From: Xestospongia bergquistia
Taxonomy: Eukaryota; Porifera; Demospongiae; Haplosclerida; Petrosiidae
Direction of reading: 5' to 3'
Assembly: GCA_963965975.1 (NCBI GenBank)
Contig: OZ014418.1
Location: 5,840,775-5,904,774 of the forward strand
Length of the DNA: 64,000 nt
In this document: in pieces, positions 33,777 through 45,689 of the stretch
Position numbering within the stretch: the stretch's first letter is position 1
Layout: every line of letters begins with the position of its first letter
Notes under the pieces: model-generated
Databases searched by the model: none
Told to the model about the DNA's origin: nothing
The model's input: the letters and a program-made list of their open reading frames with translations, nothing else
Translations under genes and position numbers: made by a program

Positions 33777-34612
33777 CATGCATACTACATGTATATTACA
33801 TGTATATTATATGTATATTATGTGTATAGAACAAAACATATTTCCTAAACAAGGTTAATCATCTTGTAATTGTTTTGGAAGATACTGACTTCACAATAAG
33901 CACTGACTAGAGCTACAAAGGTAATTTATTTAGCAGCAGTGTCTATGGAAGACTATAGCTATAGAATATTTAAATATAAGTAGAGAAGCAATCTATCAAG
34001 AAGCTATCAAACAAGATCAGTCATACCTATTGTCGTAGTGTTCACAGTTAGTGTTAATAAAATTCATTGGTTGGTATATGCATGAAATGCATTTCATTTG
34101 TCTCTTTTGATCATTGCATGCAACAATACAATAACATGATGACACAAAGATAGTTGTACATATACTATATGTGATCATGCGACTGTTTGGCAGTAAAATG
34201 AAGTAAATGAAGTCATGGCTGATATCAGTCCAATACAAAAAAATGCAAACAATATAGTAGGAAAGGCAGTTCTATTATCATAATAATTAAATATAATTTG
34301 TATACATTCTGATTGTTATTTCCTTGAAGCAATTTTAAAGGTATCTCATAGACAGATTCTAATAGACCACTTTATATTAAGTTCAATGACATTCAGTCAT
34401 TTGGTAGGCTTGATTTTGTTATCATATTTTCTAAAAGTGTAGGTATATAAATTCTGTGTAGTGGTATCATTATAGTACATTATATGATACTATTATGCCA
34501 TTCTGAGTATCTACTATATAGGACGTATTAATATAATGACTGTACTTTAGTTTGTATGTGGGAATATAATTTTTTATTGTGACTTATATTTCGTAATTCT
34601 TTGGTTCTAGTG
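33777..34612. other. Minisatellite end and FANCD2 intron with deletion
   Basis: After a few minisatellite units (33,777-33,830), intron sequence matches 47,765-48,300. At about 34,334 it jumps into the intron after the fourth exon, so the three exons present in copies A and C at this point have been deleted. Confidence 0.65.
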
Positions 34613-37541
34613 ACAATGGAATACCTACAGAGTTATCATATGATCTTGATACAACAATGCATGATGGAGAAGATTCTATTGCTATAAATATATTGCCAAT
34701 GTTAACATCATCTATTAGGAAAGAGAATACCAGGTACATATCATACTTCACCCTTAGTCAGTGATACACACATTGTATCTTAGGACATGAACATGATACT
34801 TTGATGCTTATATCATATAGTGCATATCTTGTTTATGTAGTTCTGGTGACATTCAATGTTTACCTGCTCATTTTAAACTTTTACGATCATGTGAACAAGC
34901 TCATAGCGGAGGACTCTCAGAAATCGATGCATTATTAGGTATGAAATATTATAGATAACTGTCCTCCTTAAGTTTAAAACATCCTCCATGTTTGTTCCAT
35001 TAATAAGTTAGACTTTTGATGAATAATTTGATGTCAATATTGAGGAAACATTAGTATAATTTTCATTGTCCACTATTAAGGAGTCTTACTATTGTATACA
35101 TGCAATGTTGTTCATATAAATTTGATATTTCATTGTTAGGTTGTCCTGTTGTACTTTGTAGTGCTGCTAAACTAGATCTTGAGTCATTTCATGATCTACC
35201 TATGGTACAAAAACAGTATATATGTGCCTCATTGTTTCATTGTCTTAACTGGTTTAGAGAACTGGTACGTTCTACTAACACAATGTACATATATGCCTAT
35301 TATATTATTTCTGTCCATGTATGTGTATAACCTATTCATTGGTCTCTCTATCTATCAATCCATACGTACATATACATATACATGGATTTCTATGACAACT
35401 AACAGTGTTTAGGATTTAAAGGAATCATGTTATAATAATAATAATATACCTTTTTTCTGTTATATTATAATATATATTGTATTATAGGTGTCCTCTTTTG
35501 CTGGGGAAGAAGACAATGAAATGAAAGGCAAAGTTTTTCTCAGGCTAAAGAACATAATAGAATTACAGGACCAATTACAAGGATGTTTATCAGGTGACTG
35601 TATTCTAATATAGTAACAGTATATTATTAATATCTACATTACAGTCACTAGTAGTCCTATACCAACTATGGAAGGATATCAAGTAAAGGCATCCTCTAAG
35701 AAGCCCAGAAGGTAATGTGTATTGTTAATAGAGTGTGGGTGGGTATCTGTAGTATTATACTGTAGATCTGGTAATAAAACAGCTATAGGAGCAGATCAGA
35801 CTGTGATTGTGACACAAACTGAAGAGAGCTTTAATAAGGTAAGTACCAATATTGCAATATAGCAAGTGTACATATGTGAATCAATGTTGTTGAAGTTGAC
35901 TCTCTGATCAAGTATCATTAATGCATACCTATTGATAATATATATTTCCTTGTGTATAATACATGATATATGATATATCTTTGCTTGTTTTATTACATTT
36001 CATAGAATGTTGATACCACACTTAGCAAAACTTCAAATGGAGGCACCGGTACTGTTATATATGATCAGATAAAACCACATTTCAGGTAATTAAAGTCAAA
36101 CAATATCAAGTAATTGTTTTTGCTATGTGTAGGATATTGGATATATCTGCTTATCTGGCACTAACATATGGTCCACTAACTAAATCAATTCTTGATACAC
36201 ATATGCAACCAAGGGAGTCTGTAGAACTATATTTACAACCTCCTGAACTCCTGTTTCTTCTTGAAAATTTGAAGAACAGATTACACAAGAGAGATCATGT
36301 TAGTATATACCAGTAATACTTGTAGTTTTGTGTACATGTACATACATGTATGTTTATATGTGTGTGTGTGCATGCTAAATGTTTCACTTATAATAAAGCT
36401 TCATCAATGTTGCTGTAGATATTATGATAATTGATTTGTATTGCTTTAGAATGTTGAAAGACGAGGTGTTCATGAGAAGTCATTTATAGAAATGTTTGTG
36501 CAAAAACTCTGTGGTTTTATGTAATCATTTAGAAAATATAAGCAAGGTACACTTTATAATAGTAGTTATATATAAGGCATTGTGTAAAATAGGATGACTT
36601 TGATAGCTCAGAAAACAGCTTATGTGTTGATTCTTGTGTACAGTCTATTTATGAAGTGTTAGCTTCTTTTTTCAGTCTGTGAGTTGATTCTCTTTAGCTT
36701 GGCTTTGACCTAAATGCTCTCTCTCTCTCACCCTTCTCTCTCTCTCTCCAGATGTATTGATGAGGACTTACTAACAAATGGACTAAGAGTAATATCAGAT
36801 CGTTCTCTTCAAACATGTAGTCAAGATATAATAGAAGACAGAACACGTCTAGCTCAGTATGTACTTATATAGTTCAATTTACTATTTTTAACTTATTCTT
36901 GTGTACTACAATTGTTTTCACTCTTTGGCATGGCTATATATACATGTATGCATGTATATAATAGCTATTACACCCCCACATCAAAACATCCCATTCATAA
37001 TATATTAATATACTCTATACTGTAGTATTATCTACTTTCAATATCCTTAGGAATACTATGTAGTATTTTGAAGGCTATTTCCTTAAGATACCTAATTTGC
37101 AATGTGCAGCTGCTGTTGGTAAATTATATGTTGCCTTAGCAACCAGTACACAAATAAACGAATTGAAAAACATTACCAGTTAGTTTTATGAAACTAATAT
37201 AATGTGAAGTGATAATGTTGTAGGCTCATTTTGTGAACGACTATTGAAGAAAGATTGGAGAGATTTGGAAAACATTGTCAATAAAAGTGATGCACTTGAA
37301 CTCATAATAAGGTACTATATTAGTTAATAGGATAGATAGAGAGATGGATGGGTTAGTGGTATGTGTTACATCAGACATACAACATGCTTTAAGTTATATG
37401 TCCATATTATACTGTAGGTATTATATTGAGTGGTCAGATAATCCTATTGATGTGGTTGAAGAGCTTTGTGGTAATGTTATACCTGAATTACTGGGAGATG
37501 AACATTTAAATCAGTCCACTATATTTCCCACTCTTAACTTG
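34613..37541 (+). pseudogene. FANCD2: FANCD2 copy B (internal fragment)
   Basis: Contains the exons from HDGEDSIA (34,613-34,735) through CPVVLCSAAKLD, MKGKVFLRLKN, LQPPELLFLLENLK, CNHLENISK, the CAAAVGKLYVAL exon and the VVEELCGNVIPELLG exon (ends 37,541). The 3' exons are absent. Lesions are one extra T near 36,516 that brings a stop into the CNHLENI exon, and a TAG at 37,061 in place of GAA. The exon at 34,852-34,938 is intact here although it is broken in both copies A and C. Confidence 0.85.
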
Positions 37542-37756
37542 TAAGTATATATTATGTGTGACTTGATTTGAGACAATCAGATGCATAACATGTGATGGTT
37601 TTAAATGAATGGTATACATATTGGTACTATGAAAACATTTTGTATTAGAATTCTGATCAATGTACTTTAAAATAATGATTTGTATGTTTTATATTAGTAT
37701 TGACAGCTACAAAATTATACTTTTAATCATTTCAGTACGATATGTTACGAAATGTT
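37542..37756. other. Deletion junction FANCD2 to Ig gene
   Basis: At about 37,660 FANCD2 intron sequence is joined to the sequence that lies upstream of PAQR in blocks A and C (compare 18,505 and 55,385). The FANCD2 3' end and the entire PAQR gene are missing in this block. Confidence 0.6.
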
Positions 37757-38773
37757 TTCATTGTGATAACTTGATATCGGGGATCTCATAGAGATGATCA
37801 TCTGTTTTTAATGGAGTATCTCTCATGTTAAAATCCTTACTGACATCTAACATAGATGTGTAGTGCTCATCACCTTCTGACCTAATATTGTAATAATAAT
37901 AATAATATTAATATAATACACAGACAAGATGTGATGATGTAGTTGGGAGGGCCAGGAATATCAACTGATCTAGATCAGTTGACATTTGGATCCTTGCTCT
38001 CCAAAGTAAGATGATATAATGTCACAACTGTTATGAATGTACATATATACTAGTATATATATAGTGCTTTCATAACTGTTGCAACATTATATCATCTTCA
38101 TTGTTTCATATACAGTAATCATCTTCATTGATTCTATTACCAGTGTCTGTGTTATATAATACACATTATCACATATTATATGGTATAGTACCTAGGATTA
38201 TAAGTCAGTTTTTCCTTATTTTTTTTGGCTTGAAGACAAACTGCAATGATGATAATAATTAATACAATACAAACAATGATGAACACAACACTAATAGCAA
38301 GAGCTGCAATAAAAGTCGTAATTCTAACAGTACTACTACTACTGGTAGCAGATGTTGGAAGACAAGATGGACCAATACTTGTATCAGAAATATCACCAAT
38401 TTCTATCAATAAAAAATATAATTATAAATGTGACTACTATATTACTGCCTGAAGCATTCTGGACTTGTACATGTAAAGAGAATGTTATACTATCATTTGT
38501 CCCAACATTATTGCTGGCAATGCATTGGTAGATACTATCATCTTCTACTGATATGTTACATATTTGAAGAATTGACTTGTAATAATGAATACCACCATAT
38601 CGGACAACCTCAGAATATACATGAGCAACAGTATTTGAAGTTAATGAGGAGAGGTCAGAGAAATTAGCAACATTGTTACGAGACCACACAATGGAAGGCA
38701 GAGGTTGGCCATAAGCAGCACAGATTATTTCAACTGTGCTACCTTTAGGGACAGTGGAATTTGTTGGAGGACT
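37757..38773 (-). pseudogene. Ig-domain membrane protein, copy B (5'-truncated)
   Basis: Includes the cytoplasmic tail exon, a TM exon (38,176-38,400) and the second Ig domain (to 38,773, CAAYGQPLPSIVW and YQCIASNNVG). Truncated inside the start of the Ig2 exon, where homology switches to a POT relic. It has no signal peptide or first Ig domain. Confidence 0.8.
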
Positions 38774-39292
38774 GTGTATTAAATTATTATTTGGGTGTCC
38801 GTTACTGTACATATATGTACTTGTCCTAATATATGATAATATATTAGGATAATGTATATATTAATAATAATAATATATTATAATAAATTGACCTAAAATA
38901 TATTGTAGAAGCAATCAAGGTCTCAATATCAAGTAATTTAACTTTCTATACTTGGCTTTAATACTCTGCGTCTTCCTCCCACTATTTGGATGGATTGCTG
39001 ATGCATGGATTGGATGACATAGTGCTATTTTATATTGACTGTATTCTTTAATAATAGGTTGTGTATCTTTTTATTCTATTCTGTACCAATTTCAACAATA
39101 GAAACAGTTCATAATGTTGTCAGTTTTATAATGACAACATGACAATTGTAGTTTGTAAAAAGAGCATTATTGACTGTAAATAGAATTGAAAATGAAGCAT
39201 TGACCACATGACTATTGTAGCTATAAACTGTTTTCTACTGTTGTAATTGCCACTCAGCAAAATATTAGAGCTTTGTCATTTTTGATTTTGGC
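38774..39292 (+). pseudogene. POT-like N-terminal relic and POT 5' flank
   Basis: Bases 38,774-39,075 are a decayed POT N-terminus with an AT-rich insertion, including GWIADAWIG in a broken frame, similar to 30,497-30,830 and 43,040-43,400. Bases 39,080-39,292 are the 5' flank of the next gene, with a CAGCAAAATATTAGAGCTTTG tract about 40 bases before the ATG. Confidence 0.6.
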
Positions 39293-40927
39293 ATGAATGC
39301 TAGAAGTGTTTGTTCTTATCCAATAGTATGTATTAAATCAAAAGAGGCTATCTTGATGATTTGGGTGTCCACAACTGTATATGGCTACTGTTCTTATGCT
39401 ACCCCCCAAAATCTCAAAATCAATCAGGCTCTCTTTAATCAGAGTTTTCTTTTTATATGCTTGATTTCAATGCTCCAGATTTTCTTCCCACTATTTGGAT
39501 GGATTGCTGATGCATGGATTGGACGATATAGAGCTATTTTATATGGACTGTATTCTGTAATAATAGGATGTGTATTTTTTGCAGGATCTGTTTTTGTTCA
39601 TGAATTTAACCCATTGGTGTCACAGATCTTTATTTATGTGTTCAATGTTTTTAATTCATTTGGTTTAGCTGCTATATATGCTAATATTCTTCCTTTCATT
39701 ACTGATCAAATTATAGAAGCATCTGGTGATGAACTCAGTGCTGCAGTTCATTGGTGGTATTGGAGTTTAGATTTTTCTCCTATGGTACTAGTGGCTTTTG
39801 TCTGTGCATTACGAAATATTTTACCTGTAATACTTCTATTGATGTTGATTTTTGTATCATTCTCTGGTCTAGCTATTGCTCTCTCTAGTTTGTTTCTTTG
39901 TCAACACTGGTTAGACAAGACACCTCAGATCACTAACCCTATTAAACATATTGTTAATGTACTCAACTATGTTAAAAATAACAAGTACCCCAGGAATCGT
40001 AGTGCTCTCACATACTGGGAACAAGATATCCCTTCACAACTGGACTTAGGTAAGAACAAATATGGTGGTCCTTTCTCAGAGGAGGAGGTAGAGAATGTCA
40101 AGACAACATTGAGATTAATACCAATCATTTTTATATGTGCAATGTTAGGAACAGCTTCACATGTGACTAATTTGCAACTAGATCACATGACAGTTAACTG
40201 TAATAGCATTTTTGCATGTTTCTTTACTGATAAATATGGATTATTACAGCTAATAAAAAGTTTTGGAATTCCATTATATCATTTCATTATAAGACCAATT
40301 ATAAAGAAAACCACCAAATTTACTTCTAGTATGTTGACAATAATTGGAGCTGGTTTATTTATTCATGTTTTAGGAACTGTAGGTATGGTAGTAATAGAGA
40401 CTATAGGTCACCTCCAAACTCCTAATGTCACTTGTATGTTTAATGATAATATCAATGAGGTTATGTCTCTTAATTATTACTGGACTATGATACCACTAAT
40501 GCTACGAGTAGTCGGATCTATTTTTGGTGGGATAGTCTTTTTTGAATTTATCATTGCTCAATCTCCTTGTGAAATGAAAGGATTTTTATTTGGACTTTGG
40601 TTTGGATTCAATGGGATAGCTAAACTGATTGGATATAATCTCTATCGTCCTTTTCAGTTACTTCCTACATCCATTCATATAAGTTGTGGTTTCTATTACT
40701 ACCTCACTCAGACTCTCTTTCTCTCTCTTATGTTCATTACATTTCTCATTTTGTCTAAACATTACAAACTAAGAATGAGAAATAATCCAGTTAATATTCA
40801 CATGATAGTAGACACACATATGACAGCTTATATTAACCAGGAAGAAGAGTATTATAGAGAAATCGATGGAGAAAAGTACTCCGTTAAATCATCAAGTCTT
40901 GGCAACTTTGGAGCCACTTGTCATTAA
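39293..40927 (+). CDS. POT/MFS-like transporter, intact copy 2
   Basis: Intronless, 544 codons, starting MNARSVCSYPIVC. About twelve hydrophobic spans are visible. Residues 69-79 (GWIADAWIGRY) fit the loop between TM2 and TM3 of MFS/POT carriers. FITDQ is at 135-139, WWYW at 154-157, and a hydrophilic loop at 208-272 with GGPFSEEEVENVK at 258-270 fits the POT central loop. The tail carries QEEEYYREI, a possible trafficking motif. A substrate such as di- or tripeptides is only a family guess, because the TM1 ExxER proton motif is absent. This is the longest intact member and a good reference for the others. Confidence 0.77.
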   Translation: MNARSVCSYPIVCIKSKEAILMIWVSTTVYGYCSYATPQNLKINQALFNQSFLFICLISMLQIFFPLFGWIADAWIGRYRAILYGLYSVIIGCVFFAGSVFVHEFNPLVSQIFIYVFNVFNSFGLAAIYANILPFITDQIIEASGDELSAAVHWWYWSLDFSPMVLVAFVCALRNILPVILLLMLIFVSFSGLAIALSSLFLCQHWLDKTPQITNPIKHIVNVLNYVKNNKYPRNRSALTYWEQDIPSQLDLGKNKYGGPFSEEEVENVKTTLRLIPIIFICAMLGTASHVTNLQLDHMTVNCNSIFACFFTDKYGLLQLIKSFGIPLYHFIIRPIIKKTTKFTSSMLTIIGAGLFIHVLGTVGMVVIETIGHLQTPNVTCMFNDNINEVMSLNYYWTMIPLMLRVVGSIFGGIVFFEFIIAQSPCEMKGFLFGLWFGFNGIAKLIGYNLYRPFQLLPTSIHISCGFYYYLTQTLFLSLMFITFLILSKHYKLRMRNNPVNIHMIVDTHMTAYINQEEEYYREIDGEKYSVKSSSLGNFGATCH

Positions 40928-42261
40928 TACATGATTGATCATGCATCCCCATCCATTAGCGATACATTCTGACTAAATTAATTAATTAATTATAGAAGAA
41001 ATGTTTAGGTCACAGTGTGAATTGACAACATGTGGCAGTCATTTTTTTTCTGTGCCTTCCTTAAACATTACTGTGATTTTAAATTATAAGATCATCTTCC
41101 AAAACTATTATGGGATAAATTTTTAAAACACAATGATTTGACATATGATATATGACGAGGTTATGCTTATTTGTACGTGCAATAGCTTGACTTGTGCAAC
41201 TTAATAGTCAATACAGTCTATGTTGAAATGCCAACCAAAACGCAGAAAAGAAGGGCGTTAGGTAAGCAAAGATATTCTGAAAAAAAGGAGGAAATGTTGA
41301 CTAAAGCTAAAGGAGAGGTATGACGATAATCCCAAGTCACATAGATTAGTCTCTAAGATATCGTATGCAGCCACATCAAGAAGAAAGAAAGCTCTGTTAT
41401 GTCTTGTTATGCTGAAAAGTACAGCAATGATCCTACAAAATATAAAATGAAGTCGCGCCTGTTTTCAAAGCAGCAGTATGCTAAGACATCATTGAAGGTG
41501 ATGGAGTGGTGTGGCTGTGGGAGGTTCCATCACAAGCATTGAGTTGGATCCATTTTGAATATGTATACAATGATAGTTAATGGTTGGGAGAGGATGTAAC
41601 TATTGTAAGCATTGAGTTGGATCCATGTTGAAAAGGAAGCATTGAGTTTTAATCTGCTTACACTATTTGATGAAGTTTCAATAACATCATTAACAAAAAT
41701 AAGGTTAGAACTGTATACTTATAATTATTAGTGATATCATTTTCTCTTTGGAATAGGATAAGAAAACTTCAATATACCTCAAGCAATCATACTAAAAAGA
41801 CTCTTTAAACAAACTTTGTTTATGTGTCCTGACATGTAATGTAAATTACAAGTAATTTTGTATACTATTGGTATTTAAAGAGAAAGATAATTATTTACAA
41901 CCTTACTTAAACTCAACATTGACTCCATTACATCATGTGCAGTCACGTGAAGTCATTCAAAAATAATAATTTATTTTTAAAAAAGAATGGAGACTAGTAA
42001 TAAAAAATTTTTCTACAAAAATTAAAAACATGTAGGGATGCTGCTATACAAACTAAAGAAACAAGAGCATGATAGTGATGACAATAGTAGGTTATCATCA
42101 CTACATAGCAGCACAGTGAAACAATATCATTTCTAAAGCAATTAACTGTTGTTAACATTTAACAATGTTTCATTCTATTGTCTTAAGTTTGACAATTTCA
42201 TCACATTAGTTTAAATGAATAGACACTATGATCAGTGATGTCAGAATTGCTAGTTCAATAG
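40928..42261. other. FANCD2 intron remnant plus an unknown insertion
   Basis: Bases 41,000-41,165 match the FANCD2 intron just before the second exon (compare 11,630-11,770). From 41,166 the sequence is unlike anything else in the window. It contains a short lysine-rich frame (MPTKTQKRRALGKQRYSEKK, 41,228-41,323) and, near 41,400-41,480, a tract coding SCYAEKYSNDPTKYK in another frame, which resembles repeated lysine-rich motifs of transposon-related proteins in sponges. No promoter or full gene is seen. Confidence 0.45.
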
Positions 42262-42977
42262 TTTATCTGCTTATCTGGCACTAACATATGGTCCACTAAC
42301 TAAATCAATTCTTGATACACATATGCAATCAAGGGAGTTTGTAGAACTATATTTACAACCTCCTGAATTCCTGTTTCTTCTTTACAATTTGAAGAACAGA
42401 TTACACAAGAGAGAACATGTTAGTATATACCAGTAATACTTGTAGTTTTGTGTACATGTACATACATGTGTGTTTATATGTATGTGTGTGTGTGCATGCT
42501 AAATGTTTCATTTATAATAACGCTTCATCAATGTTGCTGTAGATCATGTGATAATTGATTTGTATTGCTTTAGAATGATGAAAGACGAGGTGTTCATGAG
42601 AAGTCATTTGTAGAAATGTTTGTGCAAAAACTTCTCTGTGGTTTATGTAATCATTTAGAAAATATAAGCAAGGTACAATTTATAATAGTAGCTATATATA
42701 AGGCACTATGTAAAATAGGATGACTTTGACAGCTCAGAAAACAGCTTATGTATTGATTCTTGTGTGCAGTCTATTTATGAAGTGTTAGCTTCTTTTTTCA
42801 GTCTGTGAGTTGATTCTCTTTAGGTTGGGTTTGATCTAAATTCTCTCTCACTCTTTCTTCAGATATATCGATGAAGACTTGCTAACAAATGGACTAAGGG
42901 TAATATCAGATCGTTCTCTTCAAACATGTAGTCAAGATATAATAGAAGACAGAACACGTCTAGCTCAGTATGTATTT
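42262..42977 (+). pseudogene. FANCD2: FANCD2 fragment (three to four exons)
   Basis: Starts abruptly inside the LQPPEFLFLL exon, then CNHLENISK (42,573-42,674), the short SIYEVLASFF exon and the LTNGLRVISDRSLQ exon (to 42,968). It ends in the following intron, where POT relic DNA begins. The exons that are present look open. Confidence 0.8.
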
Positions 42978-43548
42978 ATATAGTTCAATTTACTATTTTT
43001 AACTTTTCAGTATGTACTTATATAGTTCAATTTAAATTTAAAGTTGGTTCCCTTATCCAGTACTGTGTATTAAATGATTATTTGGGTGTCCATTACAGTA
43101 TATATATGTACTTGTCCTAATATATGATAATATATTAGGATAATGTATTATTGATAATAATATATTATAATAAAGTGACCTAAAATATATCGTAGAATCA
43201 AATCAAGGTCTCAATATTAAGTATTTTAACTTTCTATACTTGGCTTTAATACTCTGCATCTTCCTCCCACTATTAGAATGGAGTGCTATTGCATGGATTA
43301 GACGATATAGCGCTATTTTACATGGACCGTATTCTTTAATAATGTGTATCTTTCTATTCTATTTTGTATCAATTTCAACAATAGAAACTGTTGAGAGCAT
43401 TATTAACTGTTTTCTGTCATTGTAATTAACACATTAATAAATTGAAAGTGAAGCTTTGACCATATGACTATTGTAGCTATAAACTGTTTTCTACTGTTGT
43501 AATTGCCACTCAGCAAAATATTAGAGCTTTGTCATTTTTGATTTTGGC
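42978..43548 (+). pseudogene. POT-like N-terminal relic and 5' flank
   Basis: Bases 43,040-43,400 are a third copy of the decayed N-terminal relic (starting GTTCCCTTATCCAGTACTGTG), with an open stretch of 61 codons that has no function of its own. Bases 43,405-43,548 are the 5' flank of the following gene. Confidence 0.6.
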
Positions 43549-45168
43549 ATGAGTGCTAGAAGAGTTTGTTCTTATCCAATAGTATGTATTAAATCAAAAG
43601 GGGCTATCTTGATGATTTGGGTGTCGACAGCTGTATATGGCTACTGTTCTTATGATACCCCCCAAAATCAAAAAATCAATCAAGCTCTCTTTAATCAGAG
43701 TTTTCTTTCTCTATGCTTGATTTTAATGCTCCAGATCTTCTTCCCACTATTTGGATGGATTGCTGATGCATGGATTGGACGATATAGAGCTATTTTATAT
43801 GGACTGTATTCTTTAATAATAGGATGTGTATTTTTTGCAGGATCTGTTATTGTTTATGAACTTAACCTATTGATCTCGCAAATCTTTATTTATATGTTCA
43901 ATGTTTTTAATTCACTTGGTTTAGCTGCTATATATGCTAATAATCTTCCTTTTATTACTGATCAAATGATAGGAGCATCTAGTGATGAACTCAGTGCTGT
44001 AGTCTGTTGGTGGTATTGGAGTTTAGATTTTTCTCCTATGGTACTGATGGCTTTTGTCTGTGCATTAAAAAATATTTTACCTGTAATACTTCTATTGATG
44101 TTGATTTTTGTATCATTCTCTGGTCTAACGTTTGCTCTCTCTAGTCTGTTTCTTTGTCAACATTGGCTCAACAAAACACCTCAGATCACTAATCCTATTA
44201 AACATATTGCTAAGGTACTCAACTATGCTAGAAAGAACAAGTACCCCAGGAATCGTAGTGCCCTCACATACTGGGAACAAGATATCCCTTCACGACTGGA
44301 CTTAGGTAAGGATAAATATGGTGGTCCTTTCTCAGAGGAGGAGGTAGAGAATGTCAAGACAACATTGAGATTAATACTAGTCATTTTTATATGTTCAATG
44401 ACAGGAACAGCTTTACATGTGACTAATTTACAACTAGATCACATGACAGTTAACTGTAATAGCATTTTTGCATGTTTCTTTACTGATGAATATGGATTAT
44501 TACAGCTAATAAAAAGTTTTGGAATTCCATTATATCATTTCATTATAAGACCACTTGCAAAGAAAACTACCAAATATACTCCTAGTATGTTGACATTAAT
44601 TGGAACTGGTTTATTTATTCAAGTTTTAGGAACTGTAGGTATGGTAGTAATAGAGACTATAGGTCATCTCCAAACTCCTAATGTCACTTGTATGTTTAAT
44701 GATAATATCAATGAGGTTATGTCTCTTAATTATTACTGGACTATGATACCACTAATGCTACGAGTAGTCGGATCTATTTTTGGTGGGATAGTCCTTTTTG
44801 AATTTATTATTGCTCAATCTCCTCATGTAATGAAAGGATTTTTATTTGGACATTGGTTTGCATTCAATGGTATGGCTAAACTGATTGGATACAATCTCTA
44901 TCGTCCTTTTAAGTTACTTCCTCAATCCATTCCTATAAGTTGTGGTTTCTATTACTACCTCACTCAGACTCTCCTTCTCTCTCTTGTGTTCATTATCTTC
45001 CTCATTCTATTTAAACATTACAAATTGAGAATGAGAAATAATCCAGTTAATATTCACATGATAGCAGAGACACATATCACAGCTTATATTGACCAGGAAG
45101 AAGAGTATTATAGAGAGATTGATGAAGAAAAATACTCTATTAAGTCATTAAGTCTTGGCAACTTTTGA
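43549..45168 (+). CDS. POT/MFS-like transporter, intact copy 3
   Basis: Intronless, 539 codons, starting MSARRVCSYPIVC. Very similar to the 39,293 gene through GWIADAWIGRYRA, FITDQM, WWYWS, the YGGPFSEEEVENVK loop and the last TM. The end is five residues shorter because GGA became TGA in the NFGA segment. The WW of the WWYWS motif is intact, with a C-to-H type change just before it (VVCWWYW). The substrate is unknown. It is followed by a FANCD2 exon, as in the other units. Confidence 0.77.
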   Translation: MSARRVCSYPIVCIKSKGAILMIWVSTAVYGYCSYDTPQNQKINQALFNQSFLSLCLILMLQIFFPLFGWIADAWIGRYRAILYGLYSLIIGCVFFAGSVIVYELNLLISQIFIYMFNVFNSLGLAAIYANNLPFITDQMIGASSDELSAVVCWWYWSLDFSPMVLMAFVCALKNILPVILLLMLIFVSFSGLTFALSSLFLCQHWLNKTPQITNPIKHIAKVLNYARKNKYPRNRSALTYWEQDIPSRLDLGKDKYGGPFSEEEVENVKTTLRLILVIFICSMTGTALHVTNLQLDHMTVNCNSIFACFFTDEYGLLQLIKSFGIPLYHFIIRPLAKKTTKYTPSMLTLIGTGLFIQVLGTVGMVVIETIGHLQTPNVTCMFNDNINEVMSLNYYWTMIPLMLRVVGSIFGGIVLFEFIIAQSPHVMKGFLFGHWFAFNGMAKLIGYNLYRPFKLLPQSIPISCGFYYYLTQTLLLSLVFIIFLILFKHYKLRMRNNPVNIHMIAETHITAYIDQEEEYYREIDEEKYSIKSLSLGNF

Positions 45169-45628
45169 GCCACTTCTCATTAATACATGATTGATCATGC
45201 ATCTCCTTTAATTATGCAATTAATTATTAGAGAATTATTTACATATTTGGCATATTAGATGAGTTGTTTTTTTGTTACTAATTTATTGCTTTCCTCATGT
45301 GGTTTAGTTTATTTTATAACTTAACAAAATTATATATAACAACATTTGAATTTTTCATAAATAATGGTAAAATTAAAGCTCATATTGAATTGACCACTAT
45401 CAGATATATTGGAACTTTCAATTAGAGATAAATGTAATGATCCTGACATTAGCTTCAGTGTATATACATAACTGGTGGTATATGACTAGTCATATATGTA
45501 ATTTATATCAAGAATTTGTGAATGGAATGAAATTGACCAAAAAACTACAGTATTGTTTTAATAAATGTTTATTGATAATACATATAGAGTCCATTTTACT
45601 ATGTTTATGTAATGTTATTATTATTTAG
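45169..45628. other. Spacer between POT gene and FANCD2 exon
   Basis: Same spacer as 10,091-10,536 and 24,499-24,995. No gene is seen. Confidence 0.45.
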
Positions 45629-45687
45629 GTATCGTGCTATTGGAATAATTTGTGCTATAACTATTATCAGTCATATTGCACAAAAAA
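45629..45687 (+). pseudogene. FANCD2: FANCD2 first-exon remnant
   Basis: Fifty-nine bases coding YRAIGIICAITIISHIAQK, one base shorter than the 24,996 copy. No FANCD2 exon follows until the remnant at 47,212, after which a second, better copy of this same exon starts at 47,403. Confidence 0.7.
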
Positions 45688-45689
45688 GT

